Of a DNA stretch of 64,000 bases, positions 29,956 to 39,160 are shown in pieces (position 1 is the stretch's first letter; each line of letters opens with the position of its first letter). The stretch is from Facklamia sp. 7083-14-GEN3 (GTDB lineage Bacteria > Bacillota > Bacilli > Lactobacillales > Aerococcaceae): positions 372,001 through 436,000 of the forward strand of contig NZ_JANSGD010000001.1 of the NCBI RefSeq assembly GCF_024742075.1. Direction: 5' to 3'. Both the position numbers and the translations under genes were made by a program. The notes beneath the pieces were generated by a model. It searched no databases. It was not told where the DNA came from and saw nothing but the letters and a program-made list of their open reading frames with translations.

Positions 29956-31515
29956 ATGGAGCATGCTGTTATCGAAATGCGAGATATTTCCAAGAAGTTT
30001 GGCGAATTTTTTGCAAATAAAAATATTAATTTAGATCTAAAAAAAGGAGAAATTCATGCCTTACTCGGTGAGAACGGGGCAGGGAAATCGACTTTGATGA
30101 ATATCTTATCGGGTTTACTAGAGCCTAGCTCCGGTCAAATCTATATGAATGGAGAGCCGGTAAAAATTGGTTCTGCAAAACGAGCGGTTGAGCTAGGAAT
30201 TGGGATGGTGCACCAGCACTTTATGTTGATTCAAGCCTTTACTGTGGTAGAAAATATCATTTTAGGTGAGGAGCCAACTAAAGGACTTGTGGTTGATAAA
30301 GCTCAAGCACGCGAAAAAATTGTTGAGCTTTCTAAAAAATATGGCCTTTCAGTAGATCCTGATGCTAAGATTGAAGATATTTCAGTGGGGATGCAACAAC
30401 GTGTAGAAATCTTAAAAACCCTCTATCGGGGTGCTGATATCTTAATTTTTGATGAGCCGACGGCTTCTTTAACGCCTCAAGAAATTGATGAATTAATGGA
30501 AACCATGGAGAAATTATCCAATGAAGGCAAATCAATTATTATCATTACCCATAAGCTAAAAGAGATTAAGCAAGTAGCGGATCGTTGTACAGTCATCCGC
30601 CGAGGGGAATCCATTGACACAGTCGATGTGGCTGGGACTTCAACGGTTGATTTAGCTAATATGATGGTAGGACGTAATGTTAACTTTAGAACTGAAAAGA
30701 AATTGGCACACCCAACCGATGTGGCCCTATCAGTTAGAGACATTCATATTGAAGATAGTCGTGGAGTTGTTGCCGTAGATAAACTTTCATTTGAAGTTAA
30801 ACACGGTGAAATTGTTGGGATTGCTGGGGTAGATGGTAACGGTCAATCTGAATTAGTTCTATCGATCACTGGGTTAATTCCACCTAACTCTGGTGAAATC
30901 TACTTAAATGGTGAGAATATCACCCACTATACGACCCGTCAAATTGCTCAAAAGGGTCTGGCACATATTCCAGAAGACCGTCATAAATATGGCTTGATTC
31001 TTGATCGTAAAATCGAAGATAATATTGTATTGAAAGATTATTATCATTCGCCTTTCTCAAAGTCTAATTTCTTGAACTTTAAAGAAATAGAAAAGCGGGC
31101 AAAAGAACTGATCAAAAAATATGATGTACGGACTGTTTCTGAAAAGGTCAATGCTCGCTCTCTTTCCGGTGGTAATCAACAAAAAGCAATTATTGCGCGC
31201 GAATTGGAGATGCATCCCGATATTTTAATTGCAGCTAACCCTACACGTGGATTGGATGTAGGTGCCATTGAATTTATTCACCAAGCACTAATTAATGAAC
31301 GCGATAAAAATAAAGCTGTCTTATTAATGAGTTTTGAACTCGATGAAATTATGAACTTATCTGACCGTATTTTAGTCATGTTTGACGGTAAAATTGTGGC
31401 AGATATTCCAGCTTCTGAAACCAATGAAGAAGAATTAGGTTTATTAATGGCAGGAACGCCATTTGAAGAAGTTAGAGCAAATCGTAGTAAGGTAGAAGGG
31501 AGTGAAAGTAACTAA
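29956..31515 (+). CDS. Nucleoside ABC transporter, double ATPase subunit (NupO/YufO type)
   Basis: ATP-binding subunit of a BmpA-type nucleoside importer, 519 residues with two ABC cassettes. The first has Walker A GENGAGKST, Q-loop and LIFDEPTASLT; the second has a modified Walker A (GVDGNGQSE) and the signature LSGGNQQK, as normal for this class. The start is the ATG at 29956 (MEHAVIEMRDISKKF) after AAAGGAG; the in-frame ATG at 29932 lies upstream of that ribosome binding site. It overlaps the next permease gene by 1 bp. No substrate-binding lipoprotein gene is nearby. Confidence 0.93.
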   Translation: MEHAVIEMRDISKKFGEFFANKNINLDLKKGEIHALLGENGAGKSTLMNILSGLLEPSSGQIYMNGEPVKIGSAKRAVELGIGMVHQHFMLIQAFTVVENIILGEEPTKGLVVDKAQAREKIVELSKKYGLSVDPDAKIEDISVGMQQRVEILKTLYRGADILIFDEPTASLTPQEIDELMETMEKLSNEGKSIIIITHKLKEIKQVADRCTVIRRGESIDTVDVAGTSTVDLANMMVGRNVNFRTEKKLAHPTDVALSVRDIHIEDSRGVVAVDKLSFEVKHGEIVGIAGVDGNGQSELVLSITGLIPPNSGEIYLNGENITHYTTRQIAQKGLAHIPEDRHKYGLILDRKIEDNIVLKDYYHSPFSKSNFLNFKEIEKRAKELIKKYDVRTVSEKVNARSLSGGNQQKAIIARELEMHPDILIAANPTRGLDVGAIEFIHQALINERDKNKAVLLMSFELDEIMNLSDRILVMFDGKIVADIPASETNEEELGLLMAGTPFEEVRANRSKVEGSESN

Positions 31516-32600
31516 TGTCAAGTTTAACTAAAGTTATTACCTCCGTAGCCTCGGTCATAATTGGTCTGATTTTTGGAGCCCTTTTAATGTTGGCTTTTGG
31601 TTATGATCCAGTGACTGGTTACAAATTTTTAATTACAGGGGCTTTTGGTAATCCTTTTTCAATCGGTCAAACCTTCCGAGCAGCAGCACCTTTAATTTTT
31701 ACTGGACTGGGCTTTGCGGTGGCATATACGGCGGGATCATTTAATATTGGTCTTTCTGGTCAAGCGTTGTGGGGTTGGTTCGTATCAGTAGGGGTTGCCC
31801 TCCTAATGCCAGAGGCACCTTCTTGGGTGGTTATTCCTCTAGCAATTATTGCAGGTGCTTTAGCAGGGGCAATCTGGGCAGCCATTGCAGGTGCATTAAA
31901 AGCTTATTTTGGCACCAGTGAAGTTATTGTAACCATTATGTTAAATTACATCTCCATTTATTTTGTCGATTATTTAATTCGTTATGTTTTAACCGATCGA
32001 GCAGATAGAACGCCTTCAATCGGTCAAAATGCCAGTCTGAGAATGGAATGGCTTAGTGAATTAACTAAGAATTCTACTCTGCATGGAGGCATTTTCCTGG
32101 CAGTGATTGCAGCAATAATTGTTGGTATTTTGATGTCTCGTACTACCACTGGTTTTGAGTTAACCTCTGTTGGTCTTAATCGATATGCATCAAAATATGC
32201 TGGTATGTCGGATAAGAAAAACATTGTATTGGCCATGTTTATTTCAGGTGCTTTAGCTGGTTTAGGTGGCGTAATGAACGGCCTAGGTGAGTTTGGTTTT
32301 ATTAACTTGCAAAATGGTGTGGCACCGGCTATTGGTTTTAATGGTATGGCAGTCGCTTTACTAGGTATTAATAATCCAATCGGTATTATTTTCTCAGCTG
32401 TTCTCTTCGGTGCTTTAGAAACAGGGGCATCGACCATGGCGTTATTTGCTAAAATTCCTTCCGAAATAGTAGATATTGTAATGGGTATTATTATCTTCTT
32501 TATTGGAGCGAACTTTATCATTACTTACTTTAAAGACAAATTATTCCCACAAAAACAAAGCATTTCCACTAAAGCTAATTCAGAAGGAGGGGAAGTTTAA
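31515..32600 (+). CDS. Nucleoside ABC transporter permease (NupP/YufP type)
   Basis: Membrane permease of the BPD_transp_2 family, 361 residues with about nine membrane helices. It pairs with the next gene as a heterodimer. Family signatures are TAGSFNIGLSGQALWG and GLNRYASKYAGM, the latter facing the ATPase. GAAGGGAG precedes the ATG. It overlaps both neighbours by 1 bp, so the three genes are a translationally coupled operon for nucleoside uptake. Confidence 0.92.
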   Translation: MSSLTKVITSVASVIIGLIFGALLMLAFGYDPVTGYKFLITGAFGNPFSIGQTFRAAAPLIFTGLGFAVAYTAGSFNIGLSGQALWGWFVSVGVALLMPEAPSWVVIPLAIIAGALAGAIWAAIAGALKAYFGTSEVIVTIMLNYISIYFVDYLIRYVLTDRADRTPSIGQNASLRMEWLSELTKNSTLHGGIFLAVIAAIIVGILMSRTTTGFELTSVGLNRYASKYAGMSDKKNIVLAMFISGALAGLGGVMNGLGEFGFINLQNGVAPAIGFNGMAVALLGINNPIGIIFSAVLFGALETGASTMALFAKIPSEIVDIVMGIIIFFIGANFIITYFKDKLFPQKQSISTKANSEGGEV

Positions 32601-33556
32601 TGTCTGTTAATTTGTTAACACTAATTGTTTCTTCAACCCTTGTTTATTCAGCTCCTTTGATTTTTACGGCCATTGGTGGCGTCTTCTCAGAGCGATCTGG
32701 GGTTGTTAATGTCGGTCTAGAAGGGATTATGGTAATTGGCGCTTTGGCTTCAGTGGTGTTTAACCTAAGCTTTGCAGACCAATTCGGTAGTCTCACCCCT
32801 TGGCTAGCTTTATTAGCAGGTGGTGTAGCAGGTATTCTTCTCGCAGCAGTTCATGCCTTAGCAACGGTACATTTAAGATCCGATCATATCATTTCAGGAA
32901 CTGTGATCAATTTAATTGCGCCTGCTTTAGGTGTCTTTCTAGTAAGAGTTTTATTTGACGGCAGAGGGGAAACACCTTCCATTAGAGAGTCTTTTGGTTA
33001 TGCGACTTTCCCAATTTTATCGGATATTCCTTTTATTGGACCTATTTTCTTTAAAGCTACTTCAGCACCCGCTTATGCAGGTATTCTATTAGCTGGGATT
33101 GCTTGGTTTGTTCTCTTTAAAACACCATTTGGCTTACGATTACGTTCGGTTGGAGAACACCCGCAAGCGGCGGACACCTTAGGGGTCAATGTATATGGCA
33201 TGAAGTATGCGGGAGTTTTAATTTCAGGTTTCTGCGGTGGTTTAGGTGGCGGCGTTTTAGCTAATACGATTACCTTAAACTTCTCACTTTCTACTGTTGC
33301 AGGACAAGGTTTTATGGCGATGGCAGCCATGATTTTTGGTAAGTACAATCCACTAGGAGCGATGGGAGCAGCAATTTTCTTCGGTTTTGCTCAATCCCTA
33401 GCCGTTTTAGGGTCACGTATTCCATATATTGATAGTATTCCATCTGTTTACTTGCAGATTGCGCCTTACTTAGTAACAATCATTGTCCTAGTCGGAGTGG
33501 TTGGTCAGTCTAGAGGACCAGCAGCCAACGGTATTACTTACGTAAAATCAAAATAA
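32600..33556 (+). CDS. Nucleoside ABC transporter permease (NupQ/YufQ type)
   Basis: Second permease of the importer, 318 residues with eight or so membrane helices. Signatures are FTAIGGVFSERSGVVNVGLEGIM and RLRSVGEHPQAADTLGVNVYGMKY, typical of the YufQ/NupQ branch. GGAGGGGAAG precedes the ATG at the overlap with the first permease. A terminator follows the gene. Substrates of characterised relatives are guanosine and other nucleosides; specificity here is inferred. Confidence 0.92.
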   Translation: MSVNLLTLIVSSTLVYSAPLIFTAIGGVFSERSGVVNVGLEGIMVIGALASVVFNLSFADQFGSLTPWLALLAGGVAGILLAAVHALATVHLRSDHIISGTVINLIAPALGVFLVRVLFDGRGETPSIRESFGYATFPILSDIPFIGPIFFKATSAPAYAGILLAGIAWFVLFKTPFGLRLRSVGEHPQAADTLGVNVYGMKYAGVLISGFCGGLGGGVLANTITLNFSLSTVAGQGFMAMAAMIFGKYNPLGAMGAAIFFGFAQSLAVLGSRIPYIDSIPSVYLQIAPYLVTIIVLVGVVGQSRGPAANGITYVKSK

Positions 33557-33571
33557 ATTTAAATACATAAG

Positions 33572-33608
33572 AAAGACTGTCCATGAATCAATCATGGCAG
33601 TCTTTTTT
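33572..33608 (+). terminator. Terminator after the nucleoside ABC operon
   Basis: Stem AAAGACTGTCCATGA with TCATGGCAGTCTTT (one-base bulge) followed by T6. It contains an ATG at 33594 that opens the frame of the next gene but is not a credible start. Confidence 0.88.
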
Positions 33609-33632
33609 AAAGATGAGTTAGGGATGAAACAA

Positions 33633-34556
33633 ATGAATGAAAATCAAAAACGCTATCAAACTTGGAATAAGCATTTAAAAGAGCATTTCGGTGAAAAGGT
33701 CTTTAAAGTTTCACTCGATGGTGGCTTTACCTGTCCAAACCGTGATGGAACGGTAGCTTTTGGTGGTTGTACTTTTTGCTCAGAGTCGGGATCGGGAGAT
33801 TTTGCTCAAAGCCGCTTAGATCCTTTACCCATTCAATTAGGTAAAGGCATTCAACAAATGCATAAAAAATGGCCCAAGGTGAGAAAATATATTGCTTATT
33901 TTCAAAACTTTACTAATACGCATGCTCCTTTGCATGTTCTAAAGGCACGCTTTGAGCAGGTGATTCATCAAGAAGGCGTAGTAGGGATTATGATTGCCAC
34001 TCGTCCAGATTGTTTACCCGATGATGTAGTGGAATATTTGGCAGAATTGAATCAAGAGTATTATATGTGGGTGGAACTCGGACTGCAGACTGTCCATGAT
34101 CAAACGAGCATACATATTAATAGGGGACACGATTACCAATGTTATTTGGACGGGGTGGCTAAGTTAAGAAAGCATCATATTCCTGTGTGTACCCATTTAA
34201 TTAATGGCTTGCCTGGTGAAGACTATGCCATGATGATGGAGAGCTTAAAACGAGTAGTAAAAGAATCAGATATTCAGGGCTTGAAGCTCCATCTATTATA
34301 CCTAATGGAAGGGACCAAAATGGTTCAAGATTATGAGGCAGGTCGCTTGAAATTCATGACGCAAGAAGAATATGTGCAATTAATTTGCGACCAACTGGAG
34401 TATATCCCACAAGATATCATTATTCATCGCTTAACGGGAGATGCACCACGTGAACGATTAATCGGACCTCAATGGTCACTGAAGAAGTGGGAGGTTTTAA
34501 ACGCCATTGATCATGAGCTAGAAAGAAGAGGATCCTATCAGGGGATGCGGAGTTAA
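33633..34556 (+). CDS. Radical SAM protein, TIGR01212 (YtqA) family
   Basis: Radical SAM enzyme of unknown substrate, 307 residues. The cluster-binding cysteines are in TCPNRDGTVAFGGCTFC, followed by SGSGDFA. The remainder of the family core includes YFQNFTNTHAP, IATRPDCLPDD, WVELGLQT and HLINGLPGED. The start is placed at the ATG at 33633 with TTAGGG about ten bases upstream; the ATG at 33624 is also possible. In many Firmicutes it neighbours the methyltransferase gene ytqB, which is not seen here. A degenerate copy of its last 105 bp occurs at 39161. Confidence 0.88.
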   Translation: MNENQKRYQTWNKHLKEHFGEKVFKVSLDGGFTCPNRDGTVAFGGCTFCSESGSGDFAQSRLDPLPIQLGKGIQQMHKKWPKVRKYIAYFQNFTNTHAPLHVLKARFEQVIHQEGVVGIMIATRPDCLPDDVVEYLAELNQEYYMWVELGLQTVHDQTSIHINRGHDYQCYLDGVAKLRKHHIPVCTHLINGLPGEDYAMMMESLKRVVKESDIQGLKLHLLYLMEGTKMVQDYEAGRLKFMTQEEYVQLICDQLEYIPQDIIIHRLTGDAPRERLIGPQWSLKKWEVLNAIDHELERRGSYQGMRS

Positions 34557-34562
34557 TTCATT

Positions 34563-34612
34563 AAAATAAGGCACCATGAGGTTAGATAGTGAACCTTATG
34601 GTGTCTTATTTT
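34563..34612 (+). terminator. Terminator after the radical SAM gene
   Basis: Stem AAAATAAGGCACCAT with ATGGTGTCTTATTTT (one G-U) plus an inner AGGTT/AACCT hairpin, then T6. Its loop sequence GAGGTTAGATAGT recurs at about 39912. Confidence 0.9.
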
Positions 34613-34818
34613 TTAAAGGTTTGAGAAACAGCTTTTTAAAAAGATTAAGAGAAAGTAATCTCTTTTTATTCAAAGTATCGATTATTACTTACTATTGTAT
34701 TTCTAATAATTAAAAAAACCATCAGAACTTTTAGTAAAAGAAACTATTGACCTTTATAAACCTCATAGAAATTATCAAGATATAAAAGCTTCGGACTAAA
34801 TTAACAAAAGACAGTCAA

Positions 34819-35028
34819 ATGTTTGAAGATTCAGGACGAGATAACAGAATTGTTAAGTTTAGGAAAAATTTAGGTCTATCTCAACATAGATTGGCAAAGG
34901 CGGTGGGGATTAAAAGAAGATTAATTATGGCTTATGAAAATTAAACAATTAGTCCAACGATTGAAACTTCTTATAAAATATGTAAAGTTTTAGGCAAAGA
35001 TATTAAAGATATTTTTATTTTTGATTAG
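34819..35028 (+). pseudogene. XRE-family HTH regulator (YgzD-like), nonsense-disrupted
   Basis: One frame reads a 69-residue Cro/CI-type helix-turn-helix (RKNLGLSQHRLAKAVGIKRRLIMAYEN then TISPTIETSYKICKVLGKDIKDIF) with a TAA at codon 42 (34942-34944), exactly between recognition helix and helix 4. In intact relatives this position reads E-x-G/N-x-x-x-P. No ribosome binding site is obvious. It is the first gene of a region of small, partly decayed genes. Between 34613 and 34818 I see nothing but AT-rich spacer. Confidence 0.7.
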
Positions 35029-35041
35029 GATGGAAAAATTA

Positions 35042-35342
35042 ATGAGTGATACACAAGAATTTATTTATGGGAAAGTAGAGCAAATGCTAACAAACTTACT
35101 AGGCAAATTAAGTCAGAAAAATAGCGAGTTAGCTCAAGAGATAACACAAAGATAGAAAATCATATGAAACAGGAAAAGCTAAAAATAGTAGATAAGAAAT
35201 ATAACAAAGAAGAATAGAAAAGCATAAGGCACAAATTGAAGAATATAAGAAGATAGAACAAAAACCAAAACATAGAGTAAAAGCACCCTTTAAACAAGAT
35301 AAGGGGGTGAGAGATGATTTATTTTTAAATTGGGAGGTTTAA
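35042..35342 (+). pseudogene. Degraded small ORF of unknown family
   Basis: The first frame gives 37 residues (MSDTQEFIYGKVEQMLTNLL...) ending at TAG. A second frame, offset by +1, gives a basic C-terminal piece (EEYKKIEQKPKHRVKAPF, ending FLNWEV) that stops at 35342. The two together look like one coiled, plasmid-style accessory protein broken by a stop and a frameshift. I do not recognise the family. Confidence 0.4.
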
Positions 35343-35383
35343 ATAGTATAATTTAATAAAAGATATATTAAGAAGTTGCTGAT

Positions 35384-35809
35384 ATGAGAAACAAAATAGC
35401 TATTGTTTAGAGCTCATTCCACCACTTGCATACCCAAAAACTACTAGAAAATCTTGACAATGTCGACCTATATCATGTAAACGATATTAATCAAGTTGAC
35501 TTTATAGAATATGAATATGTTGGATTTGCATCAGGAATTTATCACGGTCAACTATCCAACAAGATTATGGAATTAGCTAAGGAGTTTAAATTAAATGATA
35601 AGGCACGAGTTTCTATTATATATACTTGTGGCTTGAAGATAAAAAATTATGCCAAGAGCTTAGAAAAGACTCTTTAGGACAATTTCATGCAAAGGATATG
35701 ATGCCTATGGTTTTGGGAAAAGATGGGCGGCATAACAAAAAATCATCCTGATGAGCAAGATATTAAAGCTTGTCAGAGGTTTATAAATAACTTAATTAAG
35801 ATAAACTAG
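35384..35809 (+). pseudogene. Flavodoxin-family protein, multiply disrupted
   Basis: The start MRNKIAIV is followed by a TAG at codon 9 (35408-35410). The frame then continues through SSFHHLHTQKLLENLDNVDLYHV, YVGFASGIYHGQLSNKIMELA and IIYTCGLK before a second stop at 35677. Remnants in shifted frames include CKGYDAYGFGK and GGITKNHPDEQDIKACQRF. The order matches the FMN-binding flavodoxin fold (first loop, GFASGIY, Y-x-CG). At least two stops and two frameshifts make it non-functional. Confidence 0.75.
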
Positions 35810-35843
35810 TGGACTTAAAAGACTAAAATTCCTGGAGGAAATT

Positions 35844-36257
35844 ATGAAAAAACATATATGGATAGCAATGACTTTATTTTTTATTTTGTCATTAACCGCT
35901 TGTGGAAGTAATAAAAAAATAAGTTTACCAGAACCTGATAAAATAACAGAAATTGAAGTTTTGAAAAATAATTCTGAAAGTAGTGCAAAAGTTATTGAAC
36001 AGGCTGAAATATCTAAAATGATTGAAGATATAAATAAAAATACTAAAGATACTGGTAAAGAAAGTATTAATGATCAACCTGTTAACATTGAGGACTACAT
36101 TGTAATTAAGTTTTATCATAAAAATGCTGAGGATAGTCCAAGTATTGCTTATTTATATAAAAATAAAGCAACAAGCTATTTAGAACAACCTTATTCAGGA
36201 ATATGGGAAATAACAGAAGAAATATATGAAACTATTAACAGTAAGCTGACTGAATAA
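35844..36257 (+). CDS. Putative lipoprotein, DUF5301-like
   Basis: 137 residues starting with a lipoprotein signal peptide; lipobox LTAC with the acylated Cys at residue 20. The mature part has a pattern I associate with DUF5301: LPEPDKITEIEV, INDQPVNIEDYIVIKFYH, then LEQPYSGIWEITEEIYETI. TGGAGGAAATT precedes the ATG. It is intact, unlike the genes on either side. Function is unknown; the domain name is from memory of the pattern. Confidence 0.7.
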   Translation: MKKHIWIAMTLFFILSLTACGSNKKISLPEPDKITEIEVLKNNSESSAKVIEQAEISKMIEDINKNTKDTGKESINDQPVNIEDYIVIKFYHKNAEDSPSIAYLYKNKATSYLEQPYSGIWEITEEIYETINSKLTE

Positions 36258-36311
36258 AATTAAGATACAAACCCTAGTTTGTAGGAAGCAAAACTTAATA
36301 TAAATACGTAT

Positions 36312-36347
36312 AAGCGATTAGAAAATAAAAATTCTACTCGCTTTTTC
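36312..36347 (+). terminator. Terminator after the lipoprotein gene
   Basis: Stem AAGCGA-T-TAG with CTA-C-TCGCTT followed by TTTT. Confidence 0.65.
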
Positions 36348-36490
36348 ATTTTAGAGGGCCGAACGAAACGTTCAGTCCACTACTCCATCTAGGTCCAAAT
36401 CTTTTGATAAGTAATCATAAAATTTACCCTCAAGTAGAATTTCTAGTTAAAGAAACTAAAGATCGCTTATTTTAAATTATTAAATATCTC

Positions 36491-36536
36491 TTGACCTGTC
36501 CCTTAGGGGGGCTGATATATTTAATTTAAAAGGAGG
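36491..36536 (+). promoter_or_regulatory. MerR-type promoter with 19-bp spacer and ribosome binding site
   Basis: TTGACC (36491-36496) and TATATT (36516-36521) are separated by 19 bp, the overlong spacer typical of MerR-activated promoters. A palindrome CCCTTAGGG lies in the middle of the spacer. AAAGGAGG follows at about 36529. This implies that the downstream MerR-family gene controls its own promoter. Confidence 0.75.
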
Positions 36537-36544
36537 TAAGTACT

Positions 36545-37396
36545 ATGTTAATGAATGAAGTGAGAGAAAAAACAGGTCTAACACGTAAAGCCATAGAATA
36601 TTATGAGGAAAAAGGATTTATTACCCCAGAAAGAGAGTCAAATAATTATAGGATTTAATCTGATGAGGAGGTTGATATACTGAGTAAAATCTCTGTTTAT
36701 AGAAAATTAGGATGCTCTATGAATGATATTAAAGGTATTTTACAAGATCCAAATAAAACATCTTTAGCAACTATCATTCGAGATAAAGAAATAAAATCAC
36801 AATTAGATAACAAAAGAGTTGAAATATTAAAACAACTTCTTGAGGGATCCGATTTAAACACTTTAAAAGAACAATTGAATTTAATAGATCAACAGGAATC
36901 GATTTATTCCAAGTTAGTAAGAGCATTTCCTGGATATATTGGTCAAATTTTCTTTTTATCATACAAACCTTTTTTAAGAGATGCGTTGAAAGAGGATAAG
37001 ATTACATATTATGAAGAGTATATTGAATTTTTAGATACTATGCCTGACTGTGAGTTAGATGACGATGAGAAGATAGTATTAGACCAAGCCTCAAAAACTA
37101 TTTTACTAACAGACATTGAAGAGGCAAATGAGGAAAAAATGAAGGCTATCTATAATACAGACGAATGGTTAGAGGAAAACAAAGAAATGTTAGAAAGATA
37201 TCAGTCTTTTAAAGAAAGTAGTGTTTATCTAAATAACCCAATATATCGTATTCAAGAAAAAATGAAGAAGCATATGCAAGATTCAGGTTATTATGAAAAA
37301 GCTATTCCTTTAATGAGAAAGTTCAGTACAGCATATAATGAATATTATGAAGAGGTATTAGCAGCAAATCAAAAGTTTATGAATAAAAACATATAG
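36545..37396 (+). pseudogene. MerR-family regulator with one in-frame stop
   Basis: The frame from ATG 36545 reads a MerR helix-turn-helix (MLMNEVREKTGLTRKAIEYYEEKGF, NNYRI), then TAA at codon 38 (36656-36658), then continues in frame for 245 codons: SDEEVDILSKISVYRKLGCSMNDIKGIL plus a long effector domain. In intact relatives the stop position is Tyr (YRIYS), so one base change (TAT or TAC to TAA) explains it. Everything else is uninterrupted, so loss is recent or the stop is a read error. The downstream part alone (from 36719) would lack the DNA-binding half. Confidence 0.85.
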
Positions 37397-37619
37397 ACTC
37401 AAGTAGGAAAATTTCTTAAAAGGGCGATAGAAGTTAAAATCTATCATCTTTTTGTACCTAAAAAATAGTTAATAATTAATAGGTTAAGAAGTTTACTAGA
37501 TAAAAACTAAAAGGATAAGCTGAAGTTTATAACGAATAAGCGTCTTGTATTTACTAGATTGAAAAGAAAATATCGTAATGATAAGATTAATATAATATAA
37601 ATTTCAGAAGGTGAATTTT

Positions 37620-38063
37620 GTGTCGAAAATAATGTTGTTAATTATATTTTTAATAGGTAGTATTCATAATTTTTATGTTTCTAAGGAGAATGATGTCTAT
37701 ATTTCGAGGAAAAAGATTTTGACAGCGATATTAATTATCTTTGGACTTGTATCCTTCTATCTTTGTTATACATTAGACAATACAATTTTAGGCTATATCG
37801 CTGTAGTTTCGGCAATAACTTATGTAATTTCCTTTACTTTTACCCCAGGAATAGGGAAAAATGGAGTGAGTCTCATGATGGGATCTACAACATTAATAAA
37901 AAATGCTAAGTTTAATAATATAAAGAGTATAAAATATAAGGAAATAGGTCATGAGGATTTTAAAGTAATAATCAATGTTTATGGAAATGAATATCATCAA
38001 TTTTATAAAAATAGAGATAAAGATAAAGTAGTTGAATTATTTAAAAATGTTAAACCAATCTAA
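37620..38063 (+). CDS. Hypothetical membrane protein
   Basis: 147 residues: about four membrane helices in the first 80 residues, then a soluble C-terminal domain (NGVSLMMGSTTLIKNAKFNNIKSIKYKEIGHEDFKVIINVYGNEY). This is the layout of small PH-like or DUF5673-type membrane proteins, but I cannot assign a family. The start is the GTG at 37620 after AGAAGGTG. The upstream interval 37397-37619 holds only a weak hairpin (GATAG/CTATC near 37426-37445). Confidence 0.6.
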   Translation: MSKIMLLIIFLIGSIHNFYVSKENDVYISRKKILTAILIIFGLVSFYLCYTLDNTILGYIAVVSAITYVISFTFTPGIGKNGVSLMMGSTTLIKNAKFNNIKSIKYKEIGHEDFKVIINVYGNEYHQFYKNRDKDKVVELFKNVKPI

Positions 38064-38200
38064 TTTTTATAAAGATAATTTTATGATTCATTAATAAGAG
38101 GATAGGAGAAAATCACTTTATATTTTTAGCTTATAAAAATAGCTTACTATAAACCTTAAATTCCAGTTTGTTGAGTATTTAATTAAAGGAGATAATATAT

Positions 38201-38419
38201 ATGAAAAACACAGGTAAATGTCCAAAGTGCGGTAGTGAAGATATTTTTGTGGTCCCTGGAGCTTCTGGAGCCTATGGTATGGGCAACAATATTCCTATTG
38301 GATCCACGATCTTCTCTGCTGTTTTAGTAGATAGGTATGTATGCAGCATTTGTGGTTTTACAGAAGAGTGGATTGATACGAAGGATATTGAAAAATTACA
38401 AAAGAAATATAGAAGATAA
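38201..38419 (+). CDS. Small zinc-ribbon protein
   Basis: 72 residues with two CxxC knuckles: CPKCGS near the start (C8, C11) and CSICGF near residues 48-51, separated by a Gly-rich hydrophobic stretch (VVPGASGAYGMGNNIPIGS). The pattern suggests a single zinc ribbon. AAAGGAG precedes the ATG. Similar short proteins occur in Firmicute accessory regions; function is unknown. A strong terminator follows. Confidence 0.7.
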   Translation: MKNTGKCPKCGSEDIFVVPGASGAYGMGNNIPIGSTIFSAVLVDRYVCSICGFTEEWIDTKDIEKLQKKYRR

Positions 38420-38459
38420 TGTTTCTAATTTAATAAACAAACTATCAAGCACAATTTTC

Positions 38460-38488
38460 AGCACCTATCGAAAAGATAGGTGCTTTTT
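38460..38488 (+). terminator. Terminator after the zinc-ribbon gene
   Basis: Stem AGCACCTATC / GATAGGTGCT with a 5-nt A-rich loop, then T5. Confidence 0.88.
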
Positions 38489-38638
38489 GGTAAGTAATTT
38501 ATTGAAAAGTATAGTCGCAGCAGCTTTCTATCGCAGTGGCAAGAGATAGATTTAAATCAAAAAAAACGGTTCGAAATTTAAATATAAGAGATGATAGCTA
38601 TTTTTAACAACGATTTTAAAAAAGAGTTAAAACTAACA

Positions 38639-38842
38639 TCACCTCTCATCTTTTTTTTCATATTTCTTTTTCTCCTGACGCCATACAGAATATTGAGTGC
38701 CTAAAATAACACCTAAATAAGGAAATATTGAACCTTCTCCTAATTCACCTTTAAAAAAATAAATTACACATAAACCTAAGAGATAACCTACAGTTACATG
38801 AAAAAGAGATTTTAAATGTGGATTAAAATCATAATTATTCAT
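38639..38842 (-). CDS. Small membrane protein
   Basis: 67 residues (MNNYDFNPHLKSLFH...) with two hydrophobic segments (about 14-31 and 40-55) and a charged C-terminus (RQEKKKYEKKDER). The start is the ATG at 38842, eight bases after AAGGTGA on the minus strand; a longer frame to 38854 lacks a ribosome binding site. No family recognised. It is the only minus-strand gene in this stretch besides 39927-40100. Confidence 0.55.
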   Translation of the reverse strand: MNNYDFNPHLKSLFHVTVGYLLGLCVIYFFKGELGEGSIFPYLGVILGTQYSVWRQEKKKYEKKDER

Positions 38843-39160
38843 AAACAATTTCACCTTCTATTAATTCGATTTATATAAATTTTAACACAAGTGAAAAAAC
38901 GTTTTCAAAAATTTGTGCTTTTAATTATAAGTGTAAAATGAAGTTTAAACACATTTAAAACTAGTTTAAAATAAGGTTAAAGGATGTGTTCGAAGAATGA
39001 ATAGAAAGACAGACTTAGCTAAAGGTTTAAAAGGACATTAAATGTGATTTATAAGCGTTTAAACAAGCTCAAAACGATTGAAAGAGATTCAAAGAGAAAG
39101 GAAGTCGGTGTCAAAATTACTTTTGCTATCAGTTTAAAAAATTAACAATTAATACACTGT

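Noticed and set aside
32024-32521. 165-residue minus-strand frame inside the nucleoside permease
   Set aside because: Mirror of a hydrophobic membrane protein; no independent support.
33594-33632. Upstream start for the radical SAM gene (ATG at 33594)
   Set aside because: It lies inside the terminator of the previous operon and has no ribosome binding site.
36361-36373. Palindrome GAACGAAACGTTC considered as a LexA box
   Set aside because: The half-sites are one base too far apart for the CGAAC-N4-GTTCG spacing, and no SOS gene follows.
38512-38549. Possible third fragment of the DUF6442-like gene (VAAAFYRSGKR-like)
   Set aside because: The match is about ten residues long and too short to distinguish from chance.
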